Counted from the first letter of the stretch, positions 1 to 9,731 are shown. The stretch: DNA of 64,000 nt from Canibacter zhuwentaonis (GCF_018531125.1 NZ_JAHDSY010000001.1), one strand, 5' to 3'. Notes: a model not told the origin generated them from the sequence alone. Translations and numbers: made by a program.

Positions 1-1067
1 TAGGTAAAAGCACTCTGGAATCTTGATTGCGCAACAATTTCCAGTGTCTGCTGGAAGTCTTCTTCTGTTTCCCCGGGGAATCCCACGATAATATCCGTTG
101 TAATCGCGGCATCTGGTATTTCTTCTCGCACTCGCTCTAGAATACCTAAAAACTTTTTACTGCGGTAAGAACGCCGCATTGCTCGTAAAACACGGTCAGA
201 ACCGGACTGCAGCGGCATATGCAGCTGGGGCATAACATTTGCTATTTCAGACATAGCAAGTATCACATCGTCAGTGAAAGCCGCCGGGTGCGGGCTTGTG
301 AACCTAACACGCTCAAGCCCTTCTACCGTGCCCAGAGTACGCAATAGTTTACTAAACGCCTGCCTGTCGCCAAAGGCCACGCCGTAGCTATTAACGTTTT
401 GCCCCAGCAGGGTAACTTCAATAGCACCCGCGTCAACGAGCGCCCGCACTTCTGCCAGCACGTCGCCCAGGCGACGGTCGTTTTCTTTACCGCGCAGACT
501 CGGAACTATACAAAAAGTACAGGTGTTATTGCACCCTACCGAAATAGAAACCCATCCGCTTGATACGCTCTCGCGCTTTGAGGGCAGACTTGAAGGGAAA
601 ACCTCAAGTGCCTCCAGTATCTCCACTTGCGCCTCGTTATTGTGTCTTGCGCGCTCGAGCAGAACGGGCAAAGAACCCATGTTATGAGTGCCGAAAACAA
701 CATCAACCCAGGGTGCTTTTTCAATAATCTTGTTCTGGTCTTTTTGCGCCAGACACCCCCCAACAGCTATCTGCATTCCTTCGTGTTTACGTTTAACGCT
801 GGCCAGGTATCCAAGATTGCCATATAGTTTGTTATCGGCATTTTCTCTCACAGCACAGGTGTTTATAACAATTACATCTGCGCGCTCAGCCGCCTGTTTT
901 GCAACGTATCCTGCAACTTCTAAAGATGCGGCAAGACGCTCAGAGTCGTGCACGTTCATTTGACAGCCGTAAGTAACGACCTCGTATGTGCGCCGACCAC
1001 CGTCAGCACGCACTGCTGCTAGTGACGGCTTGATATCAACTGGCTCATCGAGCAACTGAGTTTTCAT
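1..1067 (-). CDS. miaB: tRNA-2-methylthio-N6-dimethylallyladenosine synthase MiaB, 3' part cut by window edge
   Basis: The reverse strand reads an uninterrupted frame from an ATG at 1067 to the window edge, about 355 codons. MiaB is a radical-SAM methylthiotransferase that adds the methylthio group at A37 of tRNAs reading UNN codons. The start MKTQLL leads into a UPF0004 domain with TYGCQMNVHDSE near residue 35, then NTCAVRENADNKLYGNL, and the radical-SAM cluster motif CNNTCTFC with upstream VSISVG. The cysteines of both Fe-S clusters are visible. The C-terminal TRAM region is outside the window. It follows recX with a gap of about 70 bases on the same strand, the usual actinobacterial recA-recX-miaB order. 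Confidence 0.95.
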   Translation of the reverse strand, partial: MKTQLLDEPVDIKPSLAAVRADGGRRTYEVVTYGCQMNVHDSERLAASLEVAGYVAKQAAERADVIVINTCAVRENADNKLYGNLGYLASVKRKHEGMQIAVGGCLAQKDQNKIIEKAPWVDVVFGTHNMGSLPVLLERARHNNEAQVEILEALEVFPSSLPSKRESVSSGWVSISVGCNNTCTFCIVPSLRGKENDRRLGDVLAEVRALVDAGAIEVTLLGQNVNSYGVAFGDRQAFSKLLRTLGTVEGLERVRFTSPHPAAFTDDVILAMSEIANVMPQLHMPLQSGSDRVLRAMRRSYRSKKFLGILERVREEIPDAAITTDIIVGFPGETEEDFQQTLEIVAQSRFQSAFT

Positions 1068-1136
1068 ACCTTCATTTTATCCGCTATAACTTTCTAGAGC
1101 ATAAACAGCCTCAGATTAAACACAGTTTAGCTACAC

Positions 1137-1832
1137 CTATTGACGCTGTCGGCAGTTTTCGAGAGCCTCTTTTGCTATTTCTAAGGCTTGATACCCCGAC
1201 CAGCCGCGTCGCGCAAGATATGCCAGTAGCCTGCGCAACGCAACCTGATAGTCCAGATCGGTAAGTTTTGATGCGCGACTATAGGCTGTTGTTTTTAACA
1301 GCTCCAGCTCGGCATCGTTATCGATTCCGCTTAAGACTTTATCGATAACCTCACCCGCAATACCTCGCTGCGCAAGTTTTCTCTGAATCTCTGCTTTGCT
1401 CGAGCCCTGTGCTCCGCTCAGCTTAATAACTATAGCTTCTGCCATTGCTAACTCATCGATATAGTTACTGGCGAACAGCTCAGTAACTACTAGCTCCACA
1501 GTGTGTTCTGCGTAGTCAAGCTTCTTAAGTTCACGGCGTATCTCCCGTGCAGATAAAGCCTTGCGTGACAGTTTTTTATAGGCTACTGCGAGCGCATCCT
1601 GATAATCCTCACCCGGGCTGGCTTCATCACTCTGAAATTTAGCATTCTTTAACGCTACTAAATCCCTGATTTCAGCTAGCACCTGTTCACCCTTGCGCGC
1701 CCCATCAAGGGATAAAACAGACTTTAACGCCTCTGCGGTTGACGAGGAACAACGCCAGCTGCTAAGGTTGACAACCTTTGTGCCGTCAGCATTTGCGCCC
1801 GCGCGCTGCGATTCCTCCCGTCTTACACTCAC
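1137..1832 (-). CDS. recX: Regulatory protein RecX
   Basis: RecX modulates RecA by binding the filament. The 231-residue protein carries the RecX three-helix repeats after about 85 residues of poorly conserved lead, for example AVAYKKLSRKALSAREIRREL near 85-105 and a second repeat around KAEIQRKLAQRGIAGEVIDKVL. The start is a GTG at 1830-1832 that directly abuts the TAG of recA at 1833-1835, so translation is very probably coupled. The length is at the long end of the family because of the N-terminal lead. Confidence 0.92.
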   Translation of the reverse strand: MSVRREESQRAGANADGTKVVNLSSWRCSSSTAEALKSVLSLDGARKGEQVLAEIRDLVALKNAKFQSDEASPGEDYQDALAVAYKKLSRKALSAREIRRELKKLDYAEHTVELVVTELFASNYIDELAMAEAIVIKLSGAQGSSKAEIQRKLAQRGIAGEVIDKVLSGIDNDAELELLKTTAYSRASKLTDLDYQVALRRLLAYLARRGWSGYQALEIAKEALENCRQRQ

Positions 1833-2897
1833 CTATGCTACTGCCTTCTTGATTTCGGTCACAGTCGTATCAGCAACCTGCGGCTCATCGACTTCGCCCT
1901 CACCCTGAGCAATTCCCATAGCCTTCATTATTTTGGCCTCTATTTCAGCCGCCACGTCCTTATTTTCTTTTAGGAAGCGCCGTGCTTTTTCAAGCCCTTG
2001 CCCCAGCTGATCTCCCTCGTAGGTGTACCAGGAGCCGCTCTTCTTAACAATTTTATGCTCCTGCCCCAGCTCGATAAGAGAGCCCTCGTGAGAAATTCCC
2101 TCACCGTACAAAATATCAAACTCAGCAACCTTAAACGGCGGCGCCATTTTGTTTTTAGCAACTTTCACCTTAGTGCGGTTACCAACAGCCTCTGTGCCCT
2201 CTTTTAGAGTCTGCACACGACGAATATCTAACCGCACAGAAGCGTAAAATTTCAGCGCCTTACCGCCGGAGGTGGTCTCAGGACTGCCAAAGAAAACCCC
2301 CACTTTTTCACGCAGCTGATTAATAAAAATGCAGGTGGTATTAGTGCTGTTAAGCCCACCCGTTATTTTACGCAGTGCCTGCGACATTAAACGCGCCTGT
2401 AGGCCAACATGAGAATCTCCCATATCACCTTTAATCTCAGCCGCAGGCACAAGAGCTGCAACAGAGTCAACAACAACCAGATCAACAGAGCCTGATCGAA
2501 TCAAAAGATCAGCGATTTCAAGTGCTTGTTCTCCCGTATCCGGCTGTGAAACAAGCAGCTCATCAATATCAACACCGAGTTTTGATGCGTAAACAGGATC
2601 TAGTGCGTGCTCAGCATCAATAAACGCGGCAATACCGCTTTTGCGTTGTACGTTTGCTATTGCGTGCAGTGTTAGAGTTGTTTTGCCGGAACTCTCAGGG
2701 CCGTAAATCTCAACAATACGACCGCGCGGCAAACCGCCTATGCCGAGAGCGGCATCAAGCGCAATTGAACCCGTGGGGATCACATCAACCTGCTGGCGCT
2801 CTATTTTACCCATGCGCATAATCGCGCCTTTGCCAAACTGTTTATCAATTTCAGCAAGCGCTGATTCAAGCGAAGCGATTTTGTTTTCATCACTCAT
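1833..2897 (-). CDS. recA: Recombinase RecA
   Basis: RecA is the ATP-dependent strand-exchange protein and LexA coprotease. The 354-residue protein has Walker A GPESSGKT at residues 66-73, an ALDPVYA segment, Walker B LVVVDSVAALVP, the L2/Q-motif region NTTCIFINQLREKVGVFFG and the conserved TTSGGKALKFYASVRLDIRR. The C-terminal tail is acidic. The ATG at 2895-2897 has a TAGGAG ribosome site (2904-2909) six bases upstream. The 239-base space before DUF3046 presumably holds the promoter. I see no full actinobacterial LexA box (TCGAAC-N4-GTTCGA) there, so SOS control is not supported by sequence. Confidence 0.98.
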   Translation of the reverse strand: MSDENKIASLESALAEIDKQFGKGAIMRMGKIERQQVDVIPTGSIALDAALGIGGLPRGRIVEIYGPESSGKTTLTLHAIANVQRKSGIAAFIDAEHALDPVYASKLGVDIDELLVSQPDTGEQALEIADLLIRSGSVDLVVVDSVAALVPAAEIKGDMGDSHVGLQARLMSQALRKITGGLNSTNTTCIFINQLREKVGVFFGSPETTSGGKALKFYASVRLDIRRVQTLKEGTEAVGNRTKVKVAKNKMAPPFKVAEFDILYGEGISHEGSLIELGQEHKIVKKSGSWYTYEGDQLGQGLEKARRFLKENKDVAAEIEAKIMKAMGIAQGEGEVDEPQVADTTVTEIKKAVA

Positions 2898-3136
2898 TGT
2901 GTACTCCTAAGGTGGTTAGCTAGCGCGTTTTACAACGCCTGTAGTAACAAGCTGGTTTTCTGCTCAAGTCAAAGCAGCAAACAAACTCGCTAATTATATG
3001 ATAAACAAGGGGTAGGACAGTAATTTTTTTAACGGTTTACCTGTGCAAAAGTTACTGTTTTACGACCTGTTAAAAACAATACAACAAATCGAACAAAATT
3101 ACCAATAAGTTGCGCGTATCTAAATACTTTGTGGCG

Positions 3137-3358
3137 CTAGATGTTTTTACCCGCACCGTGGCGTCTCTCTTCTGGCACGTTCATCTCTTCACACAGCGCC
3201 AGCCAAACACGCCTCACATCGGCGTTTGAGGAGAGCGCCTCTGCCGGGGTCGCCCGCAACTGCGGCAGCCAGTATTCACTGATTAAAACCATCGCCTGTA
3301 AGACCCCAAACTCAAGCTCACAGGCACGCTTAAACTCGCTCAGTCGCAAAGTATTCAC
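3137..3358 (-). CDS. DUF3046 family protein
   Basis: A 73-residue protein matching the actinobacterial DUF3046 family, which usually lies next to recA. Visible family features are LRLSEFKRACELEFG at the start, a central hydrophobic helix, and VRRVWLALCEEMNVPEERRHG near the C-terminus. The GTG start (3356-3358) overlaps the TGA of the upstream clgR-like gene by four bases, so the two are translated together. Function is unknown. Confidence 0.88.
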   Translation of the reverse strand: MNTLRLSEFKRACELEFGVLQAMVLISEYWLPQLRATPAEALSSNADVRRVWLALCEEMNVPEERRHGAGKNI

Positions 3359-3678
3359 ACGAGTTCGCGCTCAACAAAGCGCCCGCTAAACTCTTTGAAA
3401 TCGGTCACAGACATCACAGACTCATCAAAGGAAACCGTAAGCGCCTCGCTCAGCGCAAGCCGCTGCCCAGCTTCGTTAATAACCTCTGAAAGATTAACCT
3501 CGAGCGCATCAGCGATGGAGGCAAGCACCTCGCTAGAAGCCTCTTTTTGCCCCCTTTCAAGCTCGCTTAAGTAGCCAGGCGCAACACTAGCGCTACCAGC
3601 AACTTTACGCAGGGTATCACCTCGTCGCATTCTAAAGTCTCGCAGCACATCACCAATTTGCTGTCGCAAAAGCACCAT
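3355..3678 (-). CDS. clgR: XRE-family regulator, ClgR-like
   Basis: A 107-residue helix-turn-helix protein. The HTH_3 domain covers residues 5-70, with GDTLRKVAGSASVAPGYLSELERGQKEAS as helix-turn-helix and wing, and a short tail follows. In actinobacteria the HTH gene between cinA and DUF3046/recA is ClgR, activator of clp protease and other proteolysis genes; the name rests on this position plus the HTH. The start ATG has an AGGAGG site about seven bases upstream. I see no clear ClgR operator (CGC/GCG half sites) in the 114-base upstream space. Confidence 0.85.
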   Translation of the reverse strand: MVLLRQQIGDVLRDFRMRRGDTLRKVAGSASVAPGYLSELERGQKEASSEVLASIADALEVNLSEVINEAGQRLALSEALTVSFDESVMSVTDFKEFSGRFVERELV

Positions 3679-3792
3679 CCAGAGAGCCTCCTACTAAAAT
3701 AATATCAACCACAATACCCGACATCGATCCAATAAAACCTGAAGGCAAGTAACTTTATGAAACATAGTATCCCCGGGGTAAGACACCAATTT

Positions 3793-4449
3793 TTAAGCCG
3801 CGCAGGATTCCAGCTGCAACAGCCGTTTCAAAACTACAAGACCCGCAAAAACTGCCGTTTTCCGCACCCTGTTACGCTCACCCGGAACATAAAACCGCAC
3901 GCTCTCAGCACGATTTGGCGCACAAAAACCGACGTAGAACAGCCCAGGTTCCGCGCCACTCTGCCAATCTACAGCGGGCCCGGCAACCCCGGTTGTCGCA
4001 ATTCCTAGCAGCGATGTGCCCTCACCATGAGCACCGGCAACGCCACCACCGACTGTACGGTAAACATCGCCCGTATCGTCGACACGATCAACATCACAAG
4101 CATCACCATCACCGCGCATCAACCGCACAACCCCCTGCGCCATTTCGGCAGCAATCTGCCAGTCAACGGGTCCTGTTTGTAACAGCCGCTTCCGGCACAC
4201 TCCTAAAACACTGGCTTTAATGCGAGTGTCATAGGCTACAACGGCTCCGGTTACCACAGCAGAAGCGCCCGACACCGCAACCAGCTCAGCGGCGAGCAGT
4301 CCGCCCGTAAGTGATTCAGCCACTGCCACCCGTGCGCCTTGAGATACCGCCAGAGCAACAACCTCTGCGGCTAAATCCGCAGCGCTTTGCCCAAGCTCCG
4401 CATCGCTTAGAGCGACAACCTCCCGGCAAAAACTATCGGCGTTAATCAC
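3793..4449 (-). CDS. cinA: CinA-family nicotinamide-nucleotide amidohydrolase
   Basis: This is the stand-alone CinA C-terminal domain (PncC type), which deamidates nicotinamide mononucleotide. Motifs visible are VAVAESLTGGLLAAEL near 40-55, GAVVAYDTRIKASVLGV, and ATTGVAGPAVDWQSG, all typical. At 218 residues it is longer than the usual 160-170. A Gly/Asp-rich insertion (GDGDACDVDRVDDTGDVYRT and following) sits between VVRLMR and LLGIATTGVAGP. The GTG start overlaps the TGA of pgsA by four bases (4446-4449), so the pair is coupled. Confidence 0.9.
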   Translation of the reverse strand: MINADSFCREVVALSDAELGQSAADLAAEVVALAVSQGARVAVAESLTGGLLAAELVAVSGASAVVTGAVVAYDTRIKASVLGVCRKRLLQTGPVDWQIAAEMAQGVVRLMRGDGDACDVDRVDDTGDVYRTVGGGVAGAHGEGTSLLGIATTGVAGPAVDWQSGAEPGLFYVGFCAPNRAESVRFYVPGERNRVRKTAVFAGLVVLKRLLQLESCAA

Positions 4450-5033
4450 CGCACATCACGCTTTTTTCTAGTCGCACGCCAAATATAGTCAAGACCGCTA
4501 ACAATTGTAAACACAACCGCCAGGGTCATCGTGATGACATTAAGCCAGAAGCCAGGCAGAGCACCTGTAACAAACTGGTGCGGCATCAGAGCCAGCGGAA
4601 TCGCAATCGACTGCAGCACGGTCTTTATCTTTCCCAAATAGGCGGCCGCTACAATTTCTTTGGCGCTCGCCCGCACAATCCGATCAGCCGTTATCCCGAT
4701 TTCGCGCAGCAGTACCAGCGCGGTCACCCACCAGGGCAGCTCCTGTAAAATTGAGAGTGCAACAAGCGCGCCGCACGTTAAAAACTTGTCGGCAATCGGG
4801 TCAAGCAAGCGCCCCAAATCGGTTACGAGGTTGCGCGACCGCGCCCAGTAACCGTCAATTCCATCGCTAATCATAAACACAATAAACAGCGCTGCACCCC
4901 ACACGCGCAGCTCGCCTTTCCAGCCGTTATCTTCAAGAATCAGCCAGAACACCACGGGAGTCGCCAGTATTCTGAGCAACGTCAAAATATTCGGCCCGTT
5001 TACCCACACCGGCTTTTTTTTCGCGCTTGCCAC
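4446..5033 (-). CDS. pgsA: CDP-diacylglycerol--glycerol-3-phosphate 3-phosphatidyltransferase
   Basis: PgsA makes phosphatidylglycerophosphate in the membrane. The 195-residue protein has the CDP-alcohol phosphotransferase signature DGIDGYWARSRNLVTDLGR followed by LLDPIADK near residues 57-82, and several hydrophobic helices. The opening NGPNILTLLRILATPVVFW is typical. The GTG start (5031-5033) abuts the TAG of ftsK (5034-5036), and the 3' end overlaps cinA. The ftsK-pgsA-cinA-clgR order is the standard actinobacterial one. Confidence 0.94.
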   Translation of the reverse strand: MASAKKKPVWVNGPNILTLLRILATPVVFWLILEDNGWKGELRVWGAALFIVFMISDGIDGYWARSRNLVTDLGRLLDPIADKFLTCGALVALSILQELPWWVTALVLLREIGITADRIVRASAKEIVAAAYLGKIKTVLQSIAIPLALMPHQFVTGALPGFWLNVITMTLAVVFTIVSGLDYIWRATRKKRDVR

Positions 5034-7952
5034 CTAGTATCTCTCGCTTCTTCCGTTTAAATCCCAGGCGTCCTCTGATCTCTCAATTTCAACCTCTGGC
5101 AGCTCAGCACGCTCTTGCAACGGATCAGCATACATCTCATCTTCCTCATACACTTGTGCGCCATTATCCGCTTGATTCTCAGCCTGCGGAGTCTGCCCCT
5201 GCAGCACTGCCAGCACATCATCCAGCTGTTCCGGGGTTACCAGCACGTCACGCGCTTTAGACCCCTCAGAGGGGCCAACAATCGCGCGGCTTTCGAGTAG
5301 ATCCATCAGCCGCCCCGCCTTCGCAAAACCTACTCGAAGCTTGCGCTGCAGCATCGAAACAGAGCCTATCTGCGACACAACAACGAGCTTAGCGGCCTCT
5401 AATAGTTCAGCAAGATCATCACCAATATCGGCATCAACTTCTTTTTTAGCGGTAACTATCTCAATATCTTTGCGATACTGCGGACGCGCCTGCGCTTTAA
5501 CATGATCAACAACCCGTTTAATCTCGGTTTCTGTCACCCAGGCGCCCTGCACGCGCAAAGGATGCCCCGCGCCCATAGGCAAAAACAACCCGTCACCCTG
5601 ACCAATAAGCTTTTCAGCGCCCATCTGATCTAAGATCACTCGTGAATCGGTTGCCGACGCAACCGCAAAGGCCAGACGCGAGGGCACATTGGCTTTAATC
5701 AGACCGGTCACAACATCCACAGACGGGCGCTGTGTTGCGAGTACCAGGTGGATTCCTGCGGCACGCGCCAGCTGCGTAATACGCACAATAGACTCTTCAA
5801 CGTCGCGCGGCGCAACCATCATCAAATCGGCAAGCTCGTCAACAACCACCAAAAGATACGGGTACGGGCGCAGTTTTCGCTTGCTATCTGGCGGTAGCTG
5901 GATACTGTTTTGCCGCACCGCTTCGTTGAAATCATCAATGTGCCTAAACCCAAAACTCTGCAGGTCGTCGTAGCGCATATCCATTTCTTTAACAACCCAT
6001 TGCAAAGCTTCCGCCGCCTTTTTAGGGTTGGTTATAATCGGCGTGATTAGGTGTGGCACGCCCTGGTAGTTGGTCAGCTCAACCCGTTTAGGATCAACCA
6101 GCACCATCCGCACTTCTGCGGGCGTGGCACGCATCAGCAGACTGGTTATCATCGAGTTTATAAAACTCGACTTACCAGACCCCGTCGAGCCGGCAACCAG
6201 CAGGTGCGGCATTTTGGCAAGGTTTGCAACAACAAAACCACCCTCAACGTCTTTGCCCACGCCAATTGTTAGCGGATGCTTAGAATTAAGCGATTTTTTA
6301 GACCGCAGCACGTCACCAAGCACAACATTTTCGCGATCCTTGTTCGGAATTTCAATTCCAATCGCTTTTTTACCCGGAATTGGTGACAAAATATTAACCT
6401 GATTGGAAGCAACCGCATAAGAAATGTTCTTAGTAAGCGCGGTAACCCGCTCAACTTTAACACCCGTACCAACTTCAACCTCATACTGGGTCACGGTTGG
6501 GCCACGCGAATACCCAACAACGCGCGCGTCAACGTTAAACTGGGCAAAAACCTCTGTGATATCGGCAATAACCTGCTCATTGCCCGCCTTGTGCACGGGA
6601 TACAAAACACCCTCTTCGAGCGTGTTCTCCGCTGGCAAAACATACGCGGGCACGTCACTTCCCTGCTGCGCCTGCGGCTTAGCGGGCAGGTCACGCTGAA
6701 ATGGCTCGGGAGCTGCCAAAGGCTCTGGCTTAGCAACCGGTGAATCATCGCTAAGCCCGCCCGTGCTGTAGCCGCGCGCGCTTCCTAAAATAGCCTCGGC
6801 ACGCTGCAGATCCGCTAAAATCTCGTCGTTGGTCTGCCCCTGCTGCGCCGGTGTTTCACCCGCAAGCGGTGTGGCAAAAGCAACATCACCAGAATTATTT
6901 AGCGGATCACCCCCGTCGAGCAGGCGCTCAATTTCGATTCCGACAGAGTTGTAACCAGCAGCGTGCGCGCTGACTTGCTGCCTATTATCAGCGTAATCTG
7001 CGATTTTAAAAAGCACCTGCTCAGATTTTGGCTTCTTAAAGCGCCCGAACAGACCGCGCGAGGCAACGCCTGTTGCAGTGCTCTCGCTCGCAGGCTCGGG
7101 ATCGAAAGAATCGTCAAACGCTGTGTGCTGCGGCATCTGAAACTCGGCTGTGTCGTGAGTTTCAGCAACGGTGGATTGGCGCGCACCGCCCCCAGAACGA
7201 CCGGCCGCAGATTCGCCGGTGGTAGAATCACCAAAAAACCAGCGCCCGAGCGCTGCTATCCGCTTAAAAATTAGTCGCGGCGGGGTTTTTGTGATCACCA
7301 AAACAGAAAACAGCAGCGCAGCTACAAGCAACGGAACTGCGACCCACACCGTCGCATACATCAGAGGCGCGCCTATCATCCACCCTAGCAGACCGCCCGC
7401 CTGTGCGAGCTTCGCCATACCATCAGCCGGCACCGGTTGCGAGCTAAAAACGTGCAACAGCCCAGTAGCAGAGAGCAGTAGCAGCAACAGCCCCGTTGCG
7501 ATCCGCCTATTATCGTGCACGCTCAGCGGGCGGTTAAACAAGACAGCAGCGAACGCCAGCAGCACAACCGGCATCACAAAAGAAATTTGCCCAAAAGCGC
7601 CCCCAAAAGTCCAGTTACTAATGGATACAGCCCAGCTGACAGCCGGCAAAAACCACTCAACAACAATGCCAATAAACGCCAGGCACACGAACAGAAACGG
7701 CACGCCATCACGGCGTTTTTCGGGCTCTAGCGGGGTAACCCTGAACATTCTAAAGGCGGCTCCACAGGCGTGCGCGAGCCATAAATAAGCCTGTGCCACA
7801 GCGGCATCACTATCACCGCCCGCAGCGCTTGTCACTTCACTCTCAGCTAAAACCCTAGTGCGCTGGTTTGCGCCGGCAGCAGTTTTAGCGGCACTCTTTT
7901 TACGAGAACCGCGATTGCTATCAGCCGGGCTGCGAGAACGAGAAGAAACCAT
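5034..7952 (-). CDS. ftsK: DNA translocase FtsK
   Basis: FtsK pumps DNA at the division septum. From the ATG at 7952 it is 972 residues; the frame is open back to a TTG at 8003 (989 residues), and neither start has a convincing ribosome site. I prefer the ATG because it opens a basic, Ser/Arg/Lys-rich tail typical of the family. Order, numbered from 8003: membrane segments around residues 100-240, a Pro/Gln/Ala-rich linker, motor domain with Walker A GSTGSGKS at about 605-612 and Walker B YPYLLVVVDELADLMM, then a gamma winged helix at about 862-925. The last 60 residues are acidic. Confidence 0.96.
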   Translation of the reverse strand: MVSSRSRSPADSNRGSRKKSAAKTAAGANQRTRVLAESEVTSAAGGDSDAAVAQAYLWLAHACGAAFRMFRVTPLEPEKRRDGVPFLFVCLAFIGIVVEWFLPAVSWAVSISNWTFGGAFGQISFVMPVVLLAFAAVLFNRPLSVHDNRRIATGLLLLLLSATGLLHVFSSQPVPADGMAKLAQAGGLLGWMIGAPLMYATVWVAVPLLVAALLFSVLVITKTPPRLIFKRIAALGRWFFGDSTTGESAAGRSGGGARQSTVAETHDTAEFQMPQHTAFDDSFDPEPASESTATGVASRGLFGRFKKPKSEQVLFKIADYADNRQQVSAHAAGYNSVGIEIERLLDGGDPLNNSGDVAFATPLAGETPAQQGQTNDEILADLQRAEAILGSARGYSTGGLSDDSPVAKPEPLAAPEPFQRDLPAKPQAQQGSDVPAYVLPAENTLEEGVLYPVHKAGNEQVIADITEVFAQFNVDARVVGYSRGPTVTQYEVEVGTGVKVERVTALTKNISYAVASNQVNILSPIPGKKAIGIEIPNKDRENVVLGDVLRSKKSLNSKHPLTIGVGKDVEGGFVVANLAKMPHLLVAGSTGSGKSSFINSMITSLLMRATPAEVRMVLVDPKRVELTNYQGVPHLITPIITNPKKAAEALQWVVKEMDMRYDDLQSFGFRHIDDFNEAVRQNSIQLPPDSKRKLRPYPYLLVVVDELADLMMVAPRDVEESIVRITQLARAAGIHLVLATQRPSVDVVTGLIKANVPSRLAFAVASATDSRVILDQMGAEKLIGQGDGLFLPMGAGHPLRVQGAWVTETEIKRVVDHVKAQARPQYRKDIEIVTAKKEVDADIGDDLAELLEAAKLVVVSQIGSVSMLQRKLRVGFAKAGRLMDLLESRAIVGPSEGSKARDVLVTPEQLDDVLAVLQGQTPQAENQADNGAQVYEEDEMYADPLQERAELPEVEIERSEDAWDLNGRSERY

Positions 7953-8072
7953 ACCATCTAGATTACCCGAGAATACTGCTATCACTTTGTAAAACTTTCG
8001 CAAAACCTAATTTATCGACAGATTCGGCATAAATACGGTTCTTATTTGGCAAAAAGTAGTATTCTTAGCGCG

Positions 8073-9731
8073 ATGAGTCGTTCAAGTTTTTCTCGCGCCA
8101 GCATAATGATTGCCGGGGGCACAATGCTCTCCCGGGTACTCGGGCTAATCCGCCAAATGCTTATGGTTTTTGCGATCGGGTCGCTCGGCTTCAGCGCGAA
8201 CGCATACGTCACCGCTGGCAGAGTGCCCTACCTTATTTATACCCTTGTAATCTCGGGCGCGCTTACAGCGGTGCTCGTGCCGCAGATAACAAAAGCGGCG
8301 ATGGCGAAAGATCGCGGGCAGGCATACATCCAAAAGCTGCTTACGGTCACAGTTGTTGCTGGCGCAGTTCTCACAATCGCCTGTGCGCTAATTGCGCCCG
8401 TGCTAATTGCTACGATGACCCCCGGCTGGAGCGCCGAGCACCGCCAGCTTGCGGTGTATTTTGCGCTCTGGCTTACCCCGCAGGTGTTCTTTTTTGCGCT
8501 CTACACGGTTGTTGGCGAGGTGCTCAATGCCCGCTCCCTGTTTGGTCCCTACGCCTGGACTCCGGCACTCAATAACGCCTTCCATATTACCGGACTGCTA
8601 GTTTTCTGCTGGGTTTTTGGCTCCGATCCCGACGGCACCGCGAGCATGGCACGCTGGAATACGCTCGGGCAGTTTCTGGTGGCAGGCACTGCAACCCTGG
8701 GCGTTGCAAGCCAGGCACTGGTGCTGTTCCTATTCTTCAAGCGAGCGGATATTAAATTCCGCTTCGATTTCAACTGGCGCGGCGTGGGGCTTAGTGACGC
8801 CAGCAAAATTGCATCCTGGACTCTCGGATCCGTTGCTCTTGCGCAAATTCTCGGGCTCTATCAGGCCGCCGCAATGAACCGCGCAAGCGCTTCTGAAATA
8901 GGTCTTGCCGCAAGCGAGTTCGCGCAGCTGATTTTTATTCTGCCGCACGCAATTATCGTGGTTTCAGTGGTTATGGCATCGTTCACGAGAATGAGCGAAA
9001 ACGCAAACGCCGGTGATTTCACGGCGCTCAAACACGCGCTGTCACGCACACTCACCCTCACAATCAGCAGCACGGCAATCTGCGCGGCGGTTTTAGCCGT
9101 GCTCTCCTTAGAAATCAGCCGGATTCTGCAACCCACCGCGCTGCCAAACACGGTTGCAAACGTGGCGCTGATGCTGTTTATAACGGTGCTGGGGCTCACT
9201 CCGTTCAGCACGCTGTACGTGCTCAACCGGGGATTTTTCGCGCTGAGCAACACCCGCACCCCGTTTTTCGTGAACCTCGTGCACACAATTTGCACCGCTA
9301 TTTTCACGGCCACAACATTTCTCTGGCCAAGCAAATACACCGCAATCCTGATCACGCTCAGCTACGCCGTTTCCTGTGTCGCACAGGCGGGCGCAACATT
9401 TATGCTACTGCGAGAACTAATCGGCTCAATCGGCGGCAAGGCGATCACGCACAATATCTGCAAAACCCTGGCAGCAACAGCCGTTAGCGTGATCTGCGGG
9501 CTGCTAACCCTGCTGGGAATGCGGCTGCGGCTATCTCCAGACACTATCCCAGCTGCCACAAACGAATACGATTTGAGCATACTGAGCACGGTTACTTTTA
9601 CGCCCGCGCTTATCAGTGCGGGCGCGGTTACAGCCGTAATGTTTGCCAGCTACGCAGTAGCGCTGCTGGCGCTGCGGCATCCGCTCGCCACCGCCGCTAA
9701 AGAAAAAATAACGGCGAGATTTAAACGCTAG
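8073..9731 (+). CDS. murJ: MurJ/MviN-type lipid II flippase
   Basis: A polytopic membrane protein of the MurJ family, which flips lipid II for peptidoglycan synthesis. The opening SRASIMIAGGTMLSRVLGLIRQMLMVFAIG is the usual first helix, with AYVTAGRVPYLIYTLVISGALTAVLVPQI and VVGEVLNARSLFGPYAWTPALNN following; about 13-14 hydrophobic helices can be counted. The frame is open to a TTG at 8046 (561 residues); the ATG at 8073 gives 552, and neither has a strong ribosome site. It is the only plus-strand gene in the first 32 kb, diverges from ftsK, and converges on rnj with a four-base overlap. It lacks a large cytoplasmic kinase-like extension of the mycobacterial type. Confidence 0.9.
   Translation: MSRSSFSRASIMIAGGTMLSRVLGLIRQMLMVFAIGSLGFSANAYVTAGRVPYLIYTLVISGALTAVLVPQITKAAMAKDRGQAYIQKLLTVTVVAGAVLTIACALIAPVLIATMTPGWSAEHRQLAVYFALWLTPQVFFFALYTVVGEVLNARSLFGPYAWTPALNNAFHITGLLVFCWVFGSDPDGTASMARWNTLGQFLVAGTATLGVASQALVLFLFFKRADIKFRFDFNWRGVGLSDASKIASWTLGSVALAQILGLYQAAAMNRASASEIGLAASEFAQLIFILPHAIIVVSVVMASFTRMSENANAGDFTALKHALSRTLTLTISSTAICAAVLAVLSLEISRILQPTALPNTVANVALMLFITVLGLTPFSTLYVLNRGFFALSNTRTPFFVNLVHTICTAIFTATTFLWPSKYTAILITLSYAVSCVAQAGATFMLLRELIGSIGGKAITHNICKTLAATAVSVICGLLTLLGMRLRLSPDTIPAATNEYDLSILSTVTFTPALISAGAVTAVMFASYAVALLALRHPLATAAKEKITARFKR

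Noticed and set aside
3017..3094. SOS box or terminator upstream of recA
   Set aside because: Only a TCGAAC half-site (3089-3094) is present without its GTTCGA partner, and the ACAGTAA/TTACTGT pair (3017-3058) has a very long loop and no T run.
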